Translations under genes and position numbers: made by a program | Shown here: positions 45,518-57,259 of the stretch, in pieces | How positions within the stretch are numbered: position 1 is the first letter of the stretch | Layout: every line of letters starts with the position of its first letter | Notes under the pieces: generated by a model | What the model saw: the letters and a program-made list of their open reading frames with translations, nothing else | What the model was told of the DNA's origin: nothing | Databases searched by the model: none | Assembly: GCF_030272615.1 (NCBI RefSeq) | Contig: NC_081415.1 | Span: 630,829,240 to 630,893,239 of the forward strand | DNA length: 64,000 nucleotides | DNA from: Cryptomeria japonica | Lineage: Eukaryota > Streptophyta > Pinopsida > Cupressales > Cupressaceae | Direction of reading: 5' to 3'

Positions 45518-48500
45518 CCAAAGTTCATTTGGTTATGGAAGTTGTACATAATTTATTGTTATTTCTCATAGGATTCCTTAAGTCTTGAAGTGGTACAATG
45601 GGTCATTGACATACCATTTCTATCCATCTCCTTTGGGTGTATGCTTCTTGTTATTAAAAATAACTAGCACTCTATCTTGAGAGCTTGGAATGGGGACGTG
45701 GATGACTTTGGTTGAACTAATTATATGGAAATAGGTTATGGAATGAGAACATGATTTAACTATGGATTTAGTTATCTAGGACAACCTTCTATATCACTAA
45801 GTAATAAGACTGTGAAATTTATATGGATTGATATTGATGATGGACTATTACTAAAATTTAAGGGTGGGGAACTTTGCTTCTTCATATTAAAGAATATCTT
45901 CCTATTATGGAGATCAATTACATGGCATGGTTGTTGTCAAAATAAGGACATTTTCCTAATTATTTTTTCTTTTACACAATGATAAAACAAGACTTAGTGA
46001 AGATCTACTATGTGATGATCATGATGGATCTATGGATGTCACTTATCATTAGTTTACTCACTAGATTTATGTACATAGATATTAATTAGTGAGTTCATTT
46101 TGTAAGTAGAATGGCTCTTGGTTCATTGTTTATACCAATTATTTGAGAAATATTATTATGACGTTGTTATGTCTAGTTTGAGGGATTGTGGTTAGAGTTG
46201 GTGATAGGCTTGATCTATTATCTATGCACTCTTTATTGTACTTTGAATTGGTCACATTTAGGCACTCTTTTGTTGATATTTGGATACCTTATTATATTTC
46301 AAGGTTTTTTACCAAGATCTTGTTGAGAAATTAATGTCCCCTTTTCAATGAATTTGTGTTTGTGGAACAAAAGACCAATTCCTATCTTCAACGAGATAGG
46401 CTAAGGCCTAAGTATGGCTCTTCATCATCCCCCAAGTGCCTTTCCATGTGTTACAAGCTATGAAGGTCTCAAAAGTTCTTAAGTATAAAAAGTTTTTTGG
46501 TTGCATCTCTAAGTGTTTATAGGTTGATGGACTTTTGGAGCTTTGGAGCTTCTCATCCAACATGCCTTTCCACCTAAATTTGACCTTTTTCATTTCTCTC
46601 CTCTACACTTTTAGACTTCTCCATCACAACATGCCTTTCTTCCGACCTCCACCTTCCCTTACTCTTATTGGGTCATCGGGCTTCACCGCACCTGCATGCC
46701 TCTCTTCTAAACCCCACTCTTTCCTTTTCCCTTATTGATGTTTTGGACTTTTCCCTACCAGCTTGTCTTCCCCCAACTCCTCGGCACCTAACATATGTCA
46801 TGCATCAAGTGGTATCCCCAACCCCCAAACTCTAGCGTTCTCATCTTTTGCACTATTTATTCCTACCTACCCCGACACAACTGAGACAACCGTTAATGGC
46901 CTATTTGATGATGCAACCACTACAAAAGAGTGACTTTCTTGCCCAGAAACAAATATTAGATCTAAATGGTGCAGATTAACACACAAATTCAAGAAAAGTA
47001 TGAAGAAGGTGAATACAAATATTGAGTGAGAAATAGGGATATATTTGCTTGCATGCCTCAACCAACCACTTACTCCTTAGGCATCATTAATGTGGTGGTT
47101 GCATTCACAACTACCCATGGTCTTGGAGTATATCTTAGCTATTTTTGTGGTGGGAACTCATATTAGCCGTGGATCACTTCCCCAAGAAGTTCAAATGCAC
47201 TGAAGGATATAGTTTGCTTGATTTTCATTATGGAGATTAGGAATGATTATTCTACACCAAAAATGCTTGCAAAATATTGCTCTACGCATGTGTTCAATTC
47301 GTAGGATGATGGGATGTTGTAATGATCCCTTGATACTTGGCCCAAAGTCCAACATCAAGGTCTATAAGATTTTTCATTGACTAAACATGAACTTTCTCAA
47401 CCTAGTTAAAAGCATCAATGGAGAGGATGGTTTATGGGGCATCGAAAATCCTAGGTCCCATGCAATGATTTTGGCCAACTTCCATGCAAAGCTAGGTCTA
47501 GCTATTCAAACTAGGAGAGATGCATGGCTAGGCGGAAATGCTACTTCTTGCTCCTAATAATGACAAAGTGGAGGTAGCTGCAAAGGGTGAAGAAAGGTTG
47601 AATTTTGGATGGGTGGCAACAATGAATGAGGAAAATGATACGTCAGTTTTGTAAGAGGAAATTCACAATCTCTATGAAGATGTGGATTCTCTCACTAAAT
47701 ATTGTTGGGATGTTTGCACTATAGTGTGGATTCTAGTGGTGTCTCACAAATAGGGCTTCTTAGAGATTACGAGTATCTTCTCTCTTCCTCATTGTAATGG
47801 AGTGAAATTATGCAAGGCTAAGAAGTGTGCAGAAACATTTCATGGTCTGCAATTTGTAGGGTTAGATAATCTAGTGTCCCAAGGTATGGTCAAACTAAAG
47901 TTGGTGATGTTGATTGCTGAAGGGTGGTTAGTGAATTCATTTAATAGTGTGTTGGAAATGGAAGTGCTAGTGTCAAGGATTGGCGGATGGGGGGTGAATG
48001 AACACCCCTAATGCAATGAAGTTTGGTATTAGCTTTTGGCCATTTTTTGCATAACTTTGTATGGTGTTTTGTTTTTCTTTACCCAGTTGTGCTCTTACAA
48101 GGGTTATTGATGCAAAGTTTTAGTTTATTGGGATCTTTATTCCTTTTGTTTGTTTGTTTGTTTTGTTTTGTTTTGTTTTTATCCTATTGCACTCCTGCAT
48201 GGTTTGTCAATGCAGATTTTTAGTATGCTTTGTTGCACTAGTACTTTTGTTTGCTTTTGCGTTGGTGCCCCATTATAGAACCCCCAAAAATAATAATAAA
48301 CAGATAACTTAGACAAGACCTCAAAAAAAGAGACATCTTAATTGTTGAACCATTGATGAAGTCTCCTTGATGCCACACAATGTTTCTAATCTTGCTAAAT
48401 TAAGGCTGAAATAGGCATCACTCAAAATTGGCAATAAAGTAATGATCTTATAGTCTTGGGGGCAGAAACAGCTCCGGTTGTGTCAAATAAACCATTTACT

Positions 48501-49683
48501 GGGGTATTCATAGATGTCTACAAAAATAAGAAATTATTTTTTAAGGCATTCTAGGTACCCTTGATTGTGGTGGTGATTTGGTTAACCATGTGCATTGCAT
48601 GTCTCAACCTTTGTCTCCTTTTGTATTGATGATTTCCTTGTCTTCCAAGTAGTCCAGACTCCATATCTTTCCCTTGACTAGTTATATCAACAATTGAAGC
48701 ATCTATCTTTGTGGTTAATGTGGTTCCTTTACTATTTTCCATTAATTTTGCTTTGATGCTTCTTTTACAAAGATCAAGCCTGTTATGAAAAAATTTACCC
48801 AAATGTGACAAGGATTAATAATCAAGGCACATAAAGGCTATGCATGATATTTTTTTGTCCTGATATGTGGCCATAGCTTAAGGGCTTTGCATTTGACCAC
48901 TAAAAGAAGAGGAAAGCAAAAATCTAGGGAAGAAAATATATGTGTATTCAACCTTCTGTAACAATTTAAATATTTGTTGATAATTCTAGACTAATTTATA
49001 TTGACTCATTGTTGTCGTTCTCCAATATTTTACACAATACTGTTTTGAATATTTCATGCTTTTTAGCATGCATGCCACTCTTTTATCATTCAATGATATT
49101 TTGCAGGGAAATAGTGCCGTCATTTGCAAAGAAGGGACTTCCCAACTGTTGATTGTCAATGTCTTGCATGGTTTTATGGCTAAAGCATGGAGAGTTTTGT
49201 GACCTTCTGATGTATTTTCAGATCTAACATCAAGGAAGCGAGTATTTGTATTTTAAATTAATGTAAGGTAAAATTTGATTAGAATGTACTTATGAATCAC
49301 TGCAGTAGGTCTTTTTTAGCCATATCCCATATACACAGTTACCTATAGGCTATAAATGGTTGAATATGATATTTTATAGGATCATCACATCTGTTGTACT
49401 TGGTTTGTTCTTATATTCAATATAAAGATCAAATAGATTCCCGGCTTCCATTGTACACATAAAAAACAATTCAGAATAACATATTGAAAAACTCAAGGGA
49501 AACAAGGGAAATGGCACAATAAACGCAGTGGGTCAAAATTACTTCAGATTAATCATGAGTTTTGGGAGTGTAATGATACTATGAACTTACTGCAGATTAA
49601 TCATGAGTTTTGGGAGTGTAATGATACTATGAACTTTGATCCTATCTTTATGATGCTTACCGGTTACCACAAGACAATTAGCT
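45518..49683. other. Gene-poor stretch, nothing recognised
   Basis: No element ends or domains found. A loose repeat of GACTT.TCC..CATGCCT.TCTTC occurs at about 46560-46760, and a TTTTG microsatellite at about 48143-48180. Open frames at 46535-46738, 47802-48011 and 48551-48811 lack family features. The text around 48010-48290 has the look of a LINE 3' end (T-rich, ending in AATAATAATAAA), unproved. Confidence 0.3.
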
Positions 49684-49691
49684 CTTAGGAG

Positions 49692-50435
49692 CTATGTTAC
49701 CCTGAGTTTCCAAGACGGGGAATGGGGGGACGGGAAAACAGGTTTCTGGTACCTTTTTTCTCGGAATAGGGGATGGTATATATATATATATGAAATTTAA
49801 TTGAAATTTAATCATAGCAACATAATAACATTTATAAATTAGAGTTTTGATTATAATTCTAATATCATATACTAATTACTCTATGATATTGATATAGTAT
49901 TATATCAATATCATATTGATGTCGATATCATCAGAGTATATAAAATATTAAACGAAACAAAACTTTGCAAAAAAATAAAAAAATTAATCACTTGTAAATT
50001 ATTATAATATTTATTAGTTATTAATAATTATTAATAAATAATAAATATTATAATAATTTACAAGCGATTACTTTTTAAAAATCAGAAAAACTTTACTCGC
50101 TGCGATCAAGTATCCGGATTTTCTAAAAAAAAAAATTAATTTCTTTCAAAACTGAAAAATAATAATTTTTAATTTTTTTATAAAAAAAAAATGTTTTTTA
50201 ATTGCCCTTAGCGCCGGAAACGGCTACCTGTCCCCGGGACAGCTAGGGGACGGCTTGGGCGTCCCCTGCTGTCCCGGGGACAATCAACAGTCCCTGGAAA
50301 AATAGTTGACCGGTTCCAAGTTTCCGGGACGGTTTCCAAAAATTTTCGGGGATCGGGGACGGCTTGGAAACGTAAATAGTTTCCGTTTCCAAAACAGGTG
50401 CCTTAAGGCCGGAAACGCCTTTCCGGGTAACACTG
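49692..50435. mobile_element. hAT-type non-autonomous transposon, TSD CTTAGGAG
   Basis: 744 bp. Flanked by the perfect 8-bp duplication CTTAGGAG at 49684-49691 and 50436-50443. Terminal inverted repeats CTATGTTACCC (left) and CAGTGTTACCC (right, read inward), 9 of 11 matching. 8-bp duplication plus CAGTGTTA-like tip is the hAT signature. Subterminal GC-rich motifs (GGGGACGG, CCGGGAC, GTTTCC) repeat at both ends around an AT-rich centre. No transposase. Confidence 0.8.
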
Positions 50436-50443
50436 CTTAGGAG

Positions 50444-52177
50444 TGATATTATGTAGAATGACCTTGTTATCTCATGAATACATAAACCCTAGAAATAGAA
50501 TGTAAACATCAGAATAATTACATAAGCAGGAACCAAAATCACATTGTTTGGGCATAAACCAAAGTCCTTTGGGCCTGAGGATTTCAAGACGATTGGTGAC
50601 TGGTTATCATAATCTTTAGACCCCCAGAGCTGATTACTTTGGTTTAGATTTTGAAATGCATATGAATGATACGCCCTTATTCTAAATCATCAACTAAATA
50701 AGATAATCAAACAACCCCATTCAGTATACTATCCGCCAAATCCCATTTATAAGATGACAAAACAAATTCCCTATCCAGCCAAAAGTCTAAACCAGAAAGT
50801 CAATAAAAGTCAGAAGTTCTCTACGGTGCAGTATAACCAAAAGCCCTTACTCCCTACTCTATATTTTCAAACCAATTGGAGTGCCTCAAAAAGGAACGGA
50901 GGCTGGCAGAAGTTCTTATGCATATATGCCAAAAAAACTTTCATTATTATGCAGGGGTAAGATACGCAATTAGGGGTTTTCTTAAAAAATGAGGGTGCAC
51001 TAATGTGCATGCATAACTAGTGTTTGTAGGGGAAGCTTTCAAAAATGTGCATGCATGCATACCTAAAGTGCATGCATGCTTATGCATATAAGCATAGGCA
51101 TAGGCATTGGTTTGAGTTGATACCACTGCTCACTAAGTTCTAGCCAAGCCGAGAATGGGAGCATGAAACATGTGAAATATGCTAAAAATGCATCTTCTGC
51201 CTTCATCTTAATCCTCAGCTGACTAAAACCTAAAGCGAACCCTTAATGTTTGCCATATATATGAACACTAATGAAACTAAACCTATGAATGGGATCAAGG
51301 GCCATGGTCGATACTTGTGCCTGATAATGACAGCTCGCTGTGCAAGAAGATCCGAGGAAAAGGCATCACCCTAAACAAAGAGGGTCTGATCTAGCAGATC
51401 CACCAGCAGTTTTTTCATAGCAGTTCGGTATTTTGACTTTGTTTATAATTTTTAATGCTTATCTTAGACAGTGCTGTTCTTCCCAGGCGCACTTAGACAT
51501 TAGACCGATTAGACTAGGAAGCAAAGTCTAATTAGACTGGTATTTTGAAAAGAGGCCCATAGTAATTTGTCCCAATTTCAGCTATTTTTTTGGTTGGGTG
51601 AGGGCCCCGGTAAAATCCCAATTTATCTATAAATAACTAACCTTATAAATACAAATGTCAAGAATCTTGGTATCATGCTAAGCCAAAATTCTCTCAGGCA
51701 GGATTATGCTAAAACTTAATCAGATAAAAGCCGAGAAGGAAATACATTCATTGCTTTTATTTTGAACGTGTGAAAGTTTAAATTGAGACTAGCGACAATT
51801 TATTCAGAGCAAATATCAAAAGTCATCGGTCTTAGCGCAAAGGCAGTTTAATAATGCAATTATTGAACGAATTTGCTAAATAAAGGAAAAGAATCCGAAA
51901 AAATATTTTAACAATCTAATGCTAATATTATTTTCATGCCTAATTTTGAACACCGGCATGAGTTCCATAGAATTGAAAATAAGAACTCTGTAAAATCAAT
52001 TCAAAGAATAATTCCTTAAAAGAAAGTTGTTTCTAGACTCTGTGTAGGCTCTGAAAGCCGAGGGTGAACCCGATCCTCATATTCAAATTAAGAACAGTTA
52101 AAATCTACCACTGTAAAAGCCTGGATTTTACAAGTATTCAATTAAAACTGAACTAAATTGAATTAGAGGAGCTAACG
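50444..52177. other. No supported gene
   Basis: Short open frames only. A minus-strand stretch near 51270-51420 reads fairly openly (..DLLAQRAVIIRHKYRPWPL) with one stop and might be an exon of whatever gene starts at 52238, but nothing identifies it. Confidence 0.25.
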
Positions 52178-52785
52178 TGTTTGAAACTTAAATGCAATAG
52201 AATAAGATAAAGGGCATACCACTTGTTGTTTGCGCCATAACGTTATTCTTGTTTAGTGAAACCGCTGTGACAAGCAATTGTCTGAACTCGGGCTTTGAAA
52301 TTATAAAAGCCTGTGAAATGAGCGGCATCTTTAGTCTTTGTTGTTATTCGGATAGCAAAACCGCGCCACGTCAGTATCCGACCCGTGAAAAAGTGCGCAG
52401 CTGAAATACTGCCACATCTCGTGAGCTTCAAGACGGTTAGATATTTATGCCGACTTGTTAGATATTTATGCCGACTTGTGCATATGGATGTAAATTTGAC
52501 GGTCGAGCCTGCCTGTCAAGCAGATTATGACAAGTTATGAAATATTCTCTTTCAAACGATATAATCTTCTTAAAATTTTAAATATGTTTTACAATTAAAA
52601 TGATTAAATATGATCATTCAATTAAATGTAGATCTTAATCAAAGACTAAGTTATAATGCATAGGAAGTAGAGATATAATAGAGCGGAGATATGTGAGGTA
52701 TGTATGATAATTTTTAATTAGTTAAAAATTGAGTCAGAATAGTTAGAGTTATGTAAGGGATCCTAGCATTTAATTAGTTAAAATT
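52178..52785 (-). repeat. Direct duplication, copy 1 (promoter/first-exon-like)
   Basis: Very similar to 56533-57117 over about 600 bp, same orientation. On the minus strand it reads TTTTATAA (52301-52308), about 60 bp, then ATG at 52238 coding MAQTTSG, with AGTG|GTATGC as a possible splice donor. It looks like the 5' end of a gene pointing left, with no proven downstream exon. The conserved 62-codon open frame 52243-52431 includes the promoter area and is probably not translated. Confidence 0.5.
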
Positions 52786-53617
52786 TGAGTTGTTTAATAG
52801 TTAAGAATAATTAGATACTAGCATATTTATATTTCTAGAAATATAATAAAGTACATCATCAAGTTTGAAAATCTGGAATATTTACATATTTAATGATAAA
52901 GTATGAGGTGCAATTAAATTTAATGATAGATGATGTTTTTAATTTAATTTTGGTTAAATTTGAATTTATTTCATTTAAGTTATTTAGTTTCATTTTATTT
53001 ATTTATTTTAATGTAAGTTATTTAATTTAATTTAAGTAATTTTAGTTTTATTTTAACTATTTTAAATTGCTTAATTTAATTTTTATTTTATTTACATTAA
53101 TTTAAATAAAATGTAGTATATATTTTATTAATTTCTATTTAGTAATATAATGAAAATTTTAAATATTTAATTTGAAAACTCTTATTATAACCGGTTGACC
53201 ACATTAAGATTATTTAAAGTATTTTTATTACAATACTACACATGCAATTTATTTTAATATAACTTATTTAATTTATTTTAATTTAAGTTATTTAATTTAT
53301 TTTTATTTAAATTATTTAATTTCATGCATTAATAACTAGATATAGTCGAATAAAATTAAATATTAAACTGTTTCTAGCTTGTTACAATACTAAATATGCA
53401 ATTTATTTTAATTTAAGATATTTAATTTATTTTCATTTTAAGTAATTTGATTTCATTTTATTTATTTATTTTAATATAAGTTATTTAATTTATTGTTTTA
53501 TATATATATATGTTATTTTTTTTTTTTTTATTCAAGCTCATTAATAGGCCTAGGCAGGATAATTTGTCATGTGGGCAACTAAATGCTCATTTAAATTGCA
53601 ATTGAACTCCACCAAAA

Positions 53618-53888
53618 GCAGGGTGGATAAAGACTAATTTTGATGGGGCATTAAAAGGAAATCCAGGCAATTCTGGTGCAAGGGTAGTGTTCTAGGATTT
53701 TCAAGGTAATATTGTAGCTTGGAATGCTAAAAGATTGGAGAGAGGATCAAACAATGTAGCTGAGGTGCAAGCAGCACTCTTGGCAGTTGAGTGGGTTTAA
53801 AATTTGGTTTTAAAAAACTACATTTGGAGGGTGACTCATTGATCATAATTAATGCTATAATCAAAGGAGATACTTTGGCTTGAATGTT
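53618..53888 (+). pseudogene. RNase H-type domain fragment (5' piece)
   Basis: Reads WIKTNFDGALKGNPGNSGAR, then RLERGSNNVAEVQAALLAVE and LEGDSLIIINAI across one frameshift and two stops. The acidic residues D (NFDGA), E (AEVQA) and D (EGDS) of RNase HI are in order. This is the domain at the end of plant L1 ORF2, also found as the Pfam RVT_3 type. No RT lies upstream. Interrupted at 53888 by an insertion; the remaining part is at 55423. Confidence 0.7.
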
Positions 53889-55404
53889 TTTTATTAGGGG
53901 AAAATCGAGTTTTGAGGGGACCTAAAACCTCATACAACAGGTTTTGGACCGACCCGAAACCCAATAGATTTTACCGGGATCTAGAACCCAACAAAGCAGG
54001 CTGCTGAAAGAAATAAACAATGAAAAACCGCAGCCAAAATCCAGCAAAGATGACTAAAACTAGCAACAACCAGCATAGTCACGCCACACCCAACAAAGCT
54101 ACAACTCCAAACTATAGCACATAAGAGTAATAATCGAGGGTATAACAAGCACCCTCGGCCAACTTTCAGGGTTTTGAAAGGTACCCCTAACCTTCAATAA
54201 CAACACCAGATTACTGCAGATATTCATACAATTTGAATCTGGCCAGTAGGGGTTTTGAAAGGCTCCTTCAACCTTCAAACTGGGTTTTAAAATGGAACCC
54301 AAAACCAACAACCAGGGGTTTTGCCAAGCACCCTCAACCTTAAATGATGAGCTCAGAACTCCAAACACAAGATTATCCCCAAACCAAAGACAACAAAAAG
54401 ACAAACTAGGCCCTTTAAAACTATTAGCAACCAGCCTGCCTATAGGATAAACTAGGAACCCACAACTAGAAAAAGGGGGAACAAAGACCCCCAAAACCAG
54501 AAGGAAGGAGGCCAAACCAAGAAACAACAAAAAGGAACCAGTCTAGGAGACACGCTGGGAGTCTGGAAAAAAGAACTTCCAGACCCACCCAAGGAGACAC
54601 CCATGAGAGAAGAAATAGGCATCCATAGCCAGCAGCAAGAGGAGCACCAAAAGTTGAAAATCCCCAACATTCCATCTCTCCACCTCAATAGGAAAGAGCT
54701 CCACCTCTATAGGACGAAGAATGAAGCAAATAGATAGCAACCAACACTCTGCAACAACAAGCAGAAACCAACCCTTTCCCCTCCACCAAATGTCCACCTC
54801 CATAGGAAATATGGTCACCTCTAACAGACAAGGAGGGGAAAAGAACAAGAGCCAAGAAACCCCTCTCAAAGGTTCACACCAAAGACAACTCTCCACCTCA
54901 ATAGGAGAGTAGCCCAACAAAGAAGAACCGAAAAAAGAAGCTCCTTCGAAGAACTAGAGCACCAAAGGCCAGAACAACAACAAATCCTCAGCACAGAGGA
55001 AAGGAGAGAACATAAAGAGCCTCTCCACAAGAGATCTGTCAGGGTCCCAGATCTGCCCAGACACCATCCTAGGTAGGAGAACACCACCCACCAAAGAAAG
55101 AGCAGAAAAAAGGCCATTGATAGGAACCATCGCACACCCCTGAAGACCAAAAACAAAGGCCACAAAAAACCCATGTCAAAACACCTCCATCGCTGCCCCA
55201 GCCTCCACTCCTTCCCCTGCACCAAACTCCTCCACCCACCAATCCAACAAAGAAGAGCCACGAAGAGCCCCATCAGACAGTCGCGATATGGAAGGTGAAA
55301 GGAGGAGAGGGAGGAAATCATCCTCATCCGCAACACCATCTTCCCCATCTTTTGCAACTCCTTCACAGGAAACCCCTCCCGCTCCCGCTCCCACTCTCCA
55401 TTTT
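53889..55404 (-). mobile_element. LINE-like insertion with 18-bp target duplication
   Basis: About 1.5 kb. Flanked by TACTTTGGCTTGAATGTT (53871-53888) and TACTTCAGCTTGAATGTT (55405-55422), 16 of 18 matching. Long variable duplication plus an end in ..CCCCTAATAAA on the minus strand indicates target-primed insertion of a polyadenylated transcript. The 5' part contains at least four copies of CCTAT(T/A/G)GAGGTGGA. Open frames on the minus strand (W/F/L/G-rich, up to 166 codons) lack LINE domains, so it is non-autonomous. Confidence 0.6.
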
Positions 55405-55422
55405 TACTTCAGCTTGAATGTT

Positions 55423-55600
55423 AAACAAGTATATTTAGATGATAAAAAATGATTTGAATTATTTTAACGATTTTAAAGTACTCATGTGCAGAGGGAGGGA
55501 AATAGAGAAGTAGATACTTTATCAAAATGGGCTTGCACGTTTGATGTTGTACAGGACTTCCAGCTAGAAGATATTCGTAATCTGTTGGAGGATGACGTGG
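55423..55600 (+). pseudogene. RNase H-type domain fragment (3' piece)
   Basis: Continues the fragment 53618-53888 beyond the insertion: HVQREGNREVDTLSKWA is the conserved C-terminal helix motif of plant RNase H domains (HVYREGN..AD.L..). The piece ends in LLEDDVDRDI and beyond it no family is recognised. Confidence 0.65.
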
Positions 55601-55911
55601 ATAGAGACATCATGGAAATGACAACTTCAAAAATGGCGGATGGAGGATGCATTGATGGAGGAAAAAGGTAGTTGGCATGATTCAGAGGAGAAGATATTAT
55701 TGAATCATGCAGATACAATAGGAGATATACTCGGATAGAGTTGTGATGAATTTGCAATTATGAGTCTGGCATTGGCGACAGTGTTGGATGTGAAGCTTGG
55801 AAAAAGTGATTTATGCGTTAATAACAACATTGAGTGTTGCTTTAGTTTTCGATTTTTCACTCCTTGAAACATCGGTAAGAATTTGTAGAGAGCGGTGATT
55901 GGGATCTTAAG

Positions 55912-56403
55912 GTGACGACCTTGCAGTTGAGAATTGTGGAGGTGTGCTTCACTTTCAAAATAGGTAAGAAACTTGTGCTATTTGCAAGGAAGGTGACGAA
56001 CAGGCGTATTCAAGGCCTCTTCCTTCACAAGGATGAAAGACTGACAAAGGTGGTGAAGCTCATGTTGGGTGAAGACATTATCCATATTAGTCATAGATAC
56101 AAGACTAATATGGACATTTACTTTCTTATTGCTGCTTGGGGGCTTGAATTTGAAAATATGGTGGCTACAGTGAAAAATGTGTTAAATGATTTAATTGCAG
56201 AGGATTATCTGGGGGACTCGTACTCCATTTTTGAGTGGGTTGTCCCAGGAGTTGGCATAGACATATCAGAAGGTTTGATTGAGCATGTGAACCCCATTTC
56301 ATTCGTCCGTGGGCCAGAGGATGATACAAAGGCGAGATGTAGAGCCTCAACATGGAGAGGTTGGGAGGCTTTCAAAAAAAATGCAGGGCTAATGAGGGTG
56401 TAA
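55912..56403 (+). CDS. Unrecognised ORF, 163 codons
   Basis: Open frame (RIQGLFLHKDERLTKVVKLM; YFLIAAWGLEFENMVATVK; GVGIDISEGLIEHVNP). Good mixture of residues and no low complexity, so it may be a coding relic. Starts 300 bp after the RNase H fragment and ends 130 bp before the second copy of the 52.2-kb duplication. No family recognised. Confidence 0.3.
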   Translation: MTTLQLRIVEVCFTFKIGKKLVLFARKVTNRRIQGLFLHKDERLTKVVKLMLGEDIIHISHRYKTNMDIYFLIAAWGLEFENMVATVKNVLNDLIAEDYLGDSYSIFEWVVPGVGIDISEGLIEHVNPISFVRGPEDDTKARCRASTWRGWEAFKKNAGLMRV

Positions 56404-56532
56404 GAAGCTCTTCACGTGGCACATGAAATTGCCAAGGTAAAACTGGGACGAGAACTGTGATCAAGGGCACGCACAGAGGAGGTGATGCGAATTCTTGCCA
56501 GGTTCAATGAAGAACATGGAAATGTTGGTCAA

Positions 56533-57117
56533 TGTTTGAAACTTAAATGCAATAAAATAAGATAAAGGGCATACCATTTATTGTTTGCGCCATAACGTTA
56601 TTCTTGTTCAATGAAACCATTGTGACAAGCAATTGTCTGAACTCGTGCTTTAAAATTATAGAAGCCTATGAAATGAGCGACATCTTTAGTATTTGTTGTT
56701 ATTCGGATATCAAAACCACACCATGTCAGCATCCGACCTGTAAAAAAGTGCGTAGCTGAAATAATGCCACATCTCGTGAGCTTCAAGGCGGTTAGATTTT
56801 TATGTCGACTTGTGTAAATGGATGTAAATTTGACGGTGGACCCTGCCTGTCAAGCAGATTATGACAAGTTATGAAATATCCTCTTTCAAACGATACAATC
56901 TTCTTAAAAATTTTAATATGTTTTACAATTAAAATGATTATATATGATCATTCAATAAATGTAGGTCTTAGTCAAAGACTAAGTTATAATGCATAGGAAA
57001 TAGAGATATAATAGAGCAGAGATATGAGGTATGATAATTTTTAATTAGTTAAAAATTGAGTGAGAATAGTTAGAGTTATGTAAGGGATGGTAGCATTTAA
57101 TTAGTTAAAATGTGAGT
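56533..57117 (-). repeat. Direct duplication, copy 2
   Basis: Partner of 52178-52785. Retains the minus-strand ATG (56593, MAQTINGM) and a TATA-like TATAATTTTA at 56651-56660. After about 57117 the AT-rich tail carries extra copies of a TAATTTTTAATTAGTTAAAAA-type unit. Confidence 0.5.
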
Positions 57118-57259
57118 TATATATATATGATAATTATTAGTTAATAAAAAATTGAGTCATTTGATATATAAAAATATAGTTAGAAATATGAAGGTGTGTA
57201 AGGTATGACAACTTTAAATTAGTCAAAAAATTGAGTCGTTTGATATTTAAGAATAGTTG

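Noticed and set aside
52243-52431. 62-codon minus ORF kept in the duplicated block
   Set aside because: Its counterpart exists at 56598-56786, but it spans the TATA-like region and overlaps the putative promoter; conservation follows simply from recent duplication.
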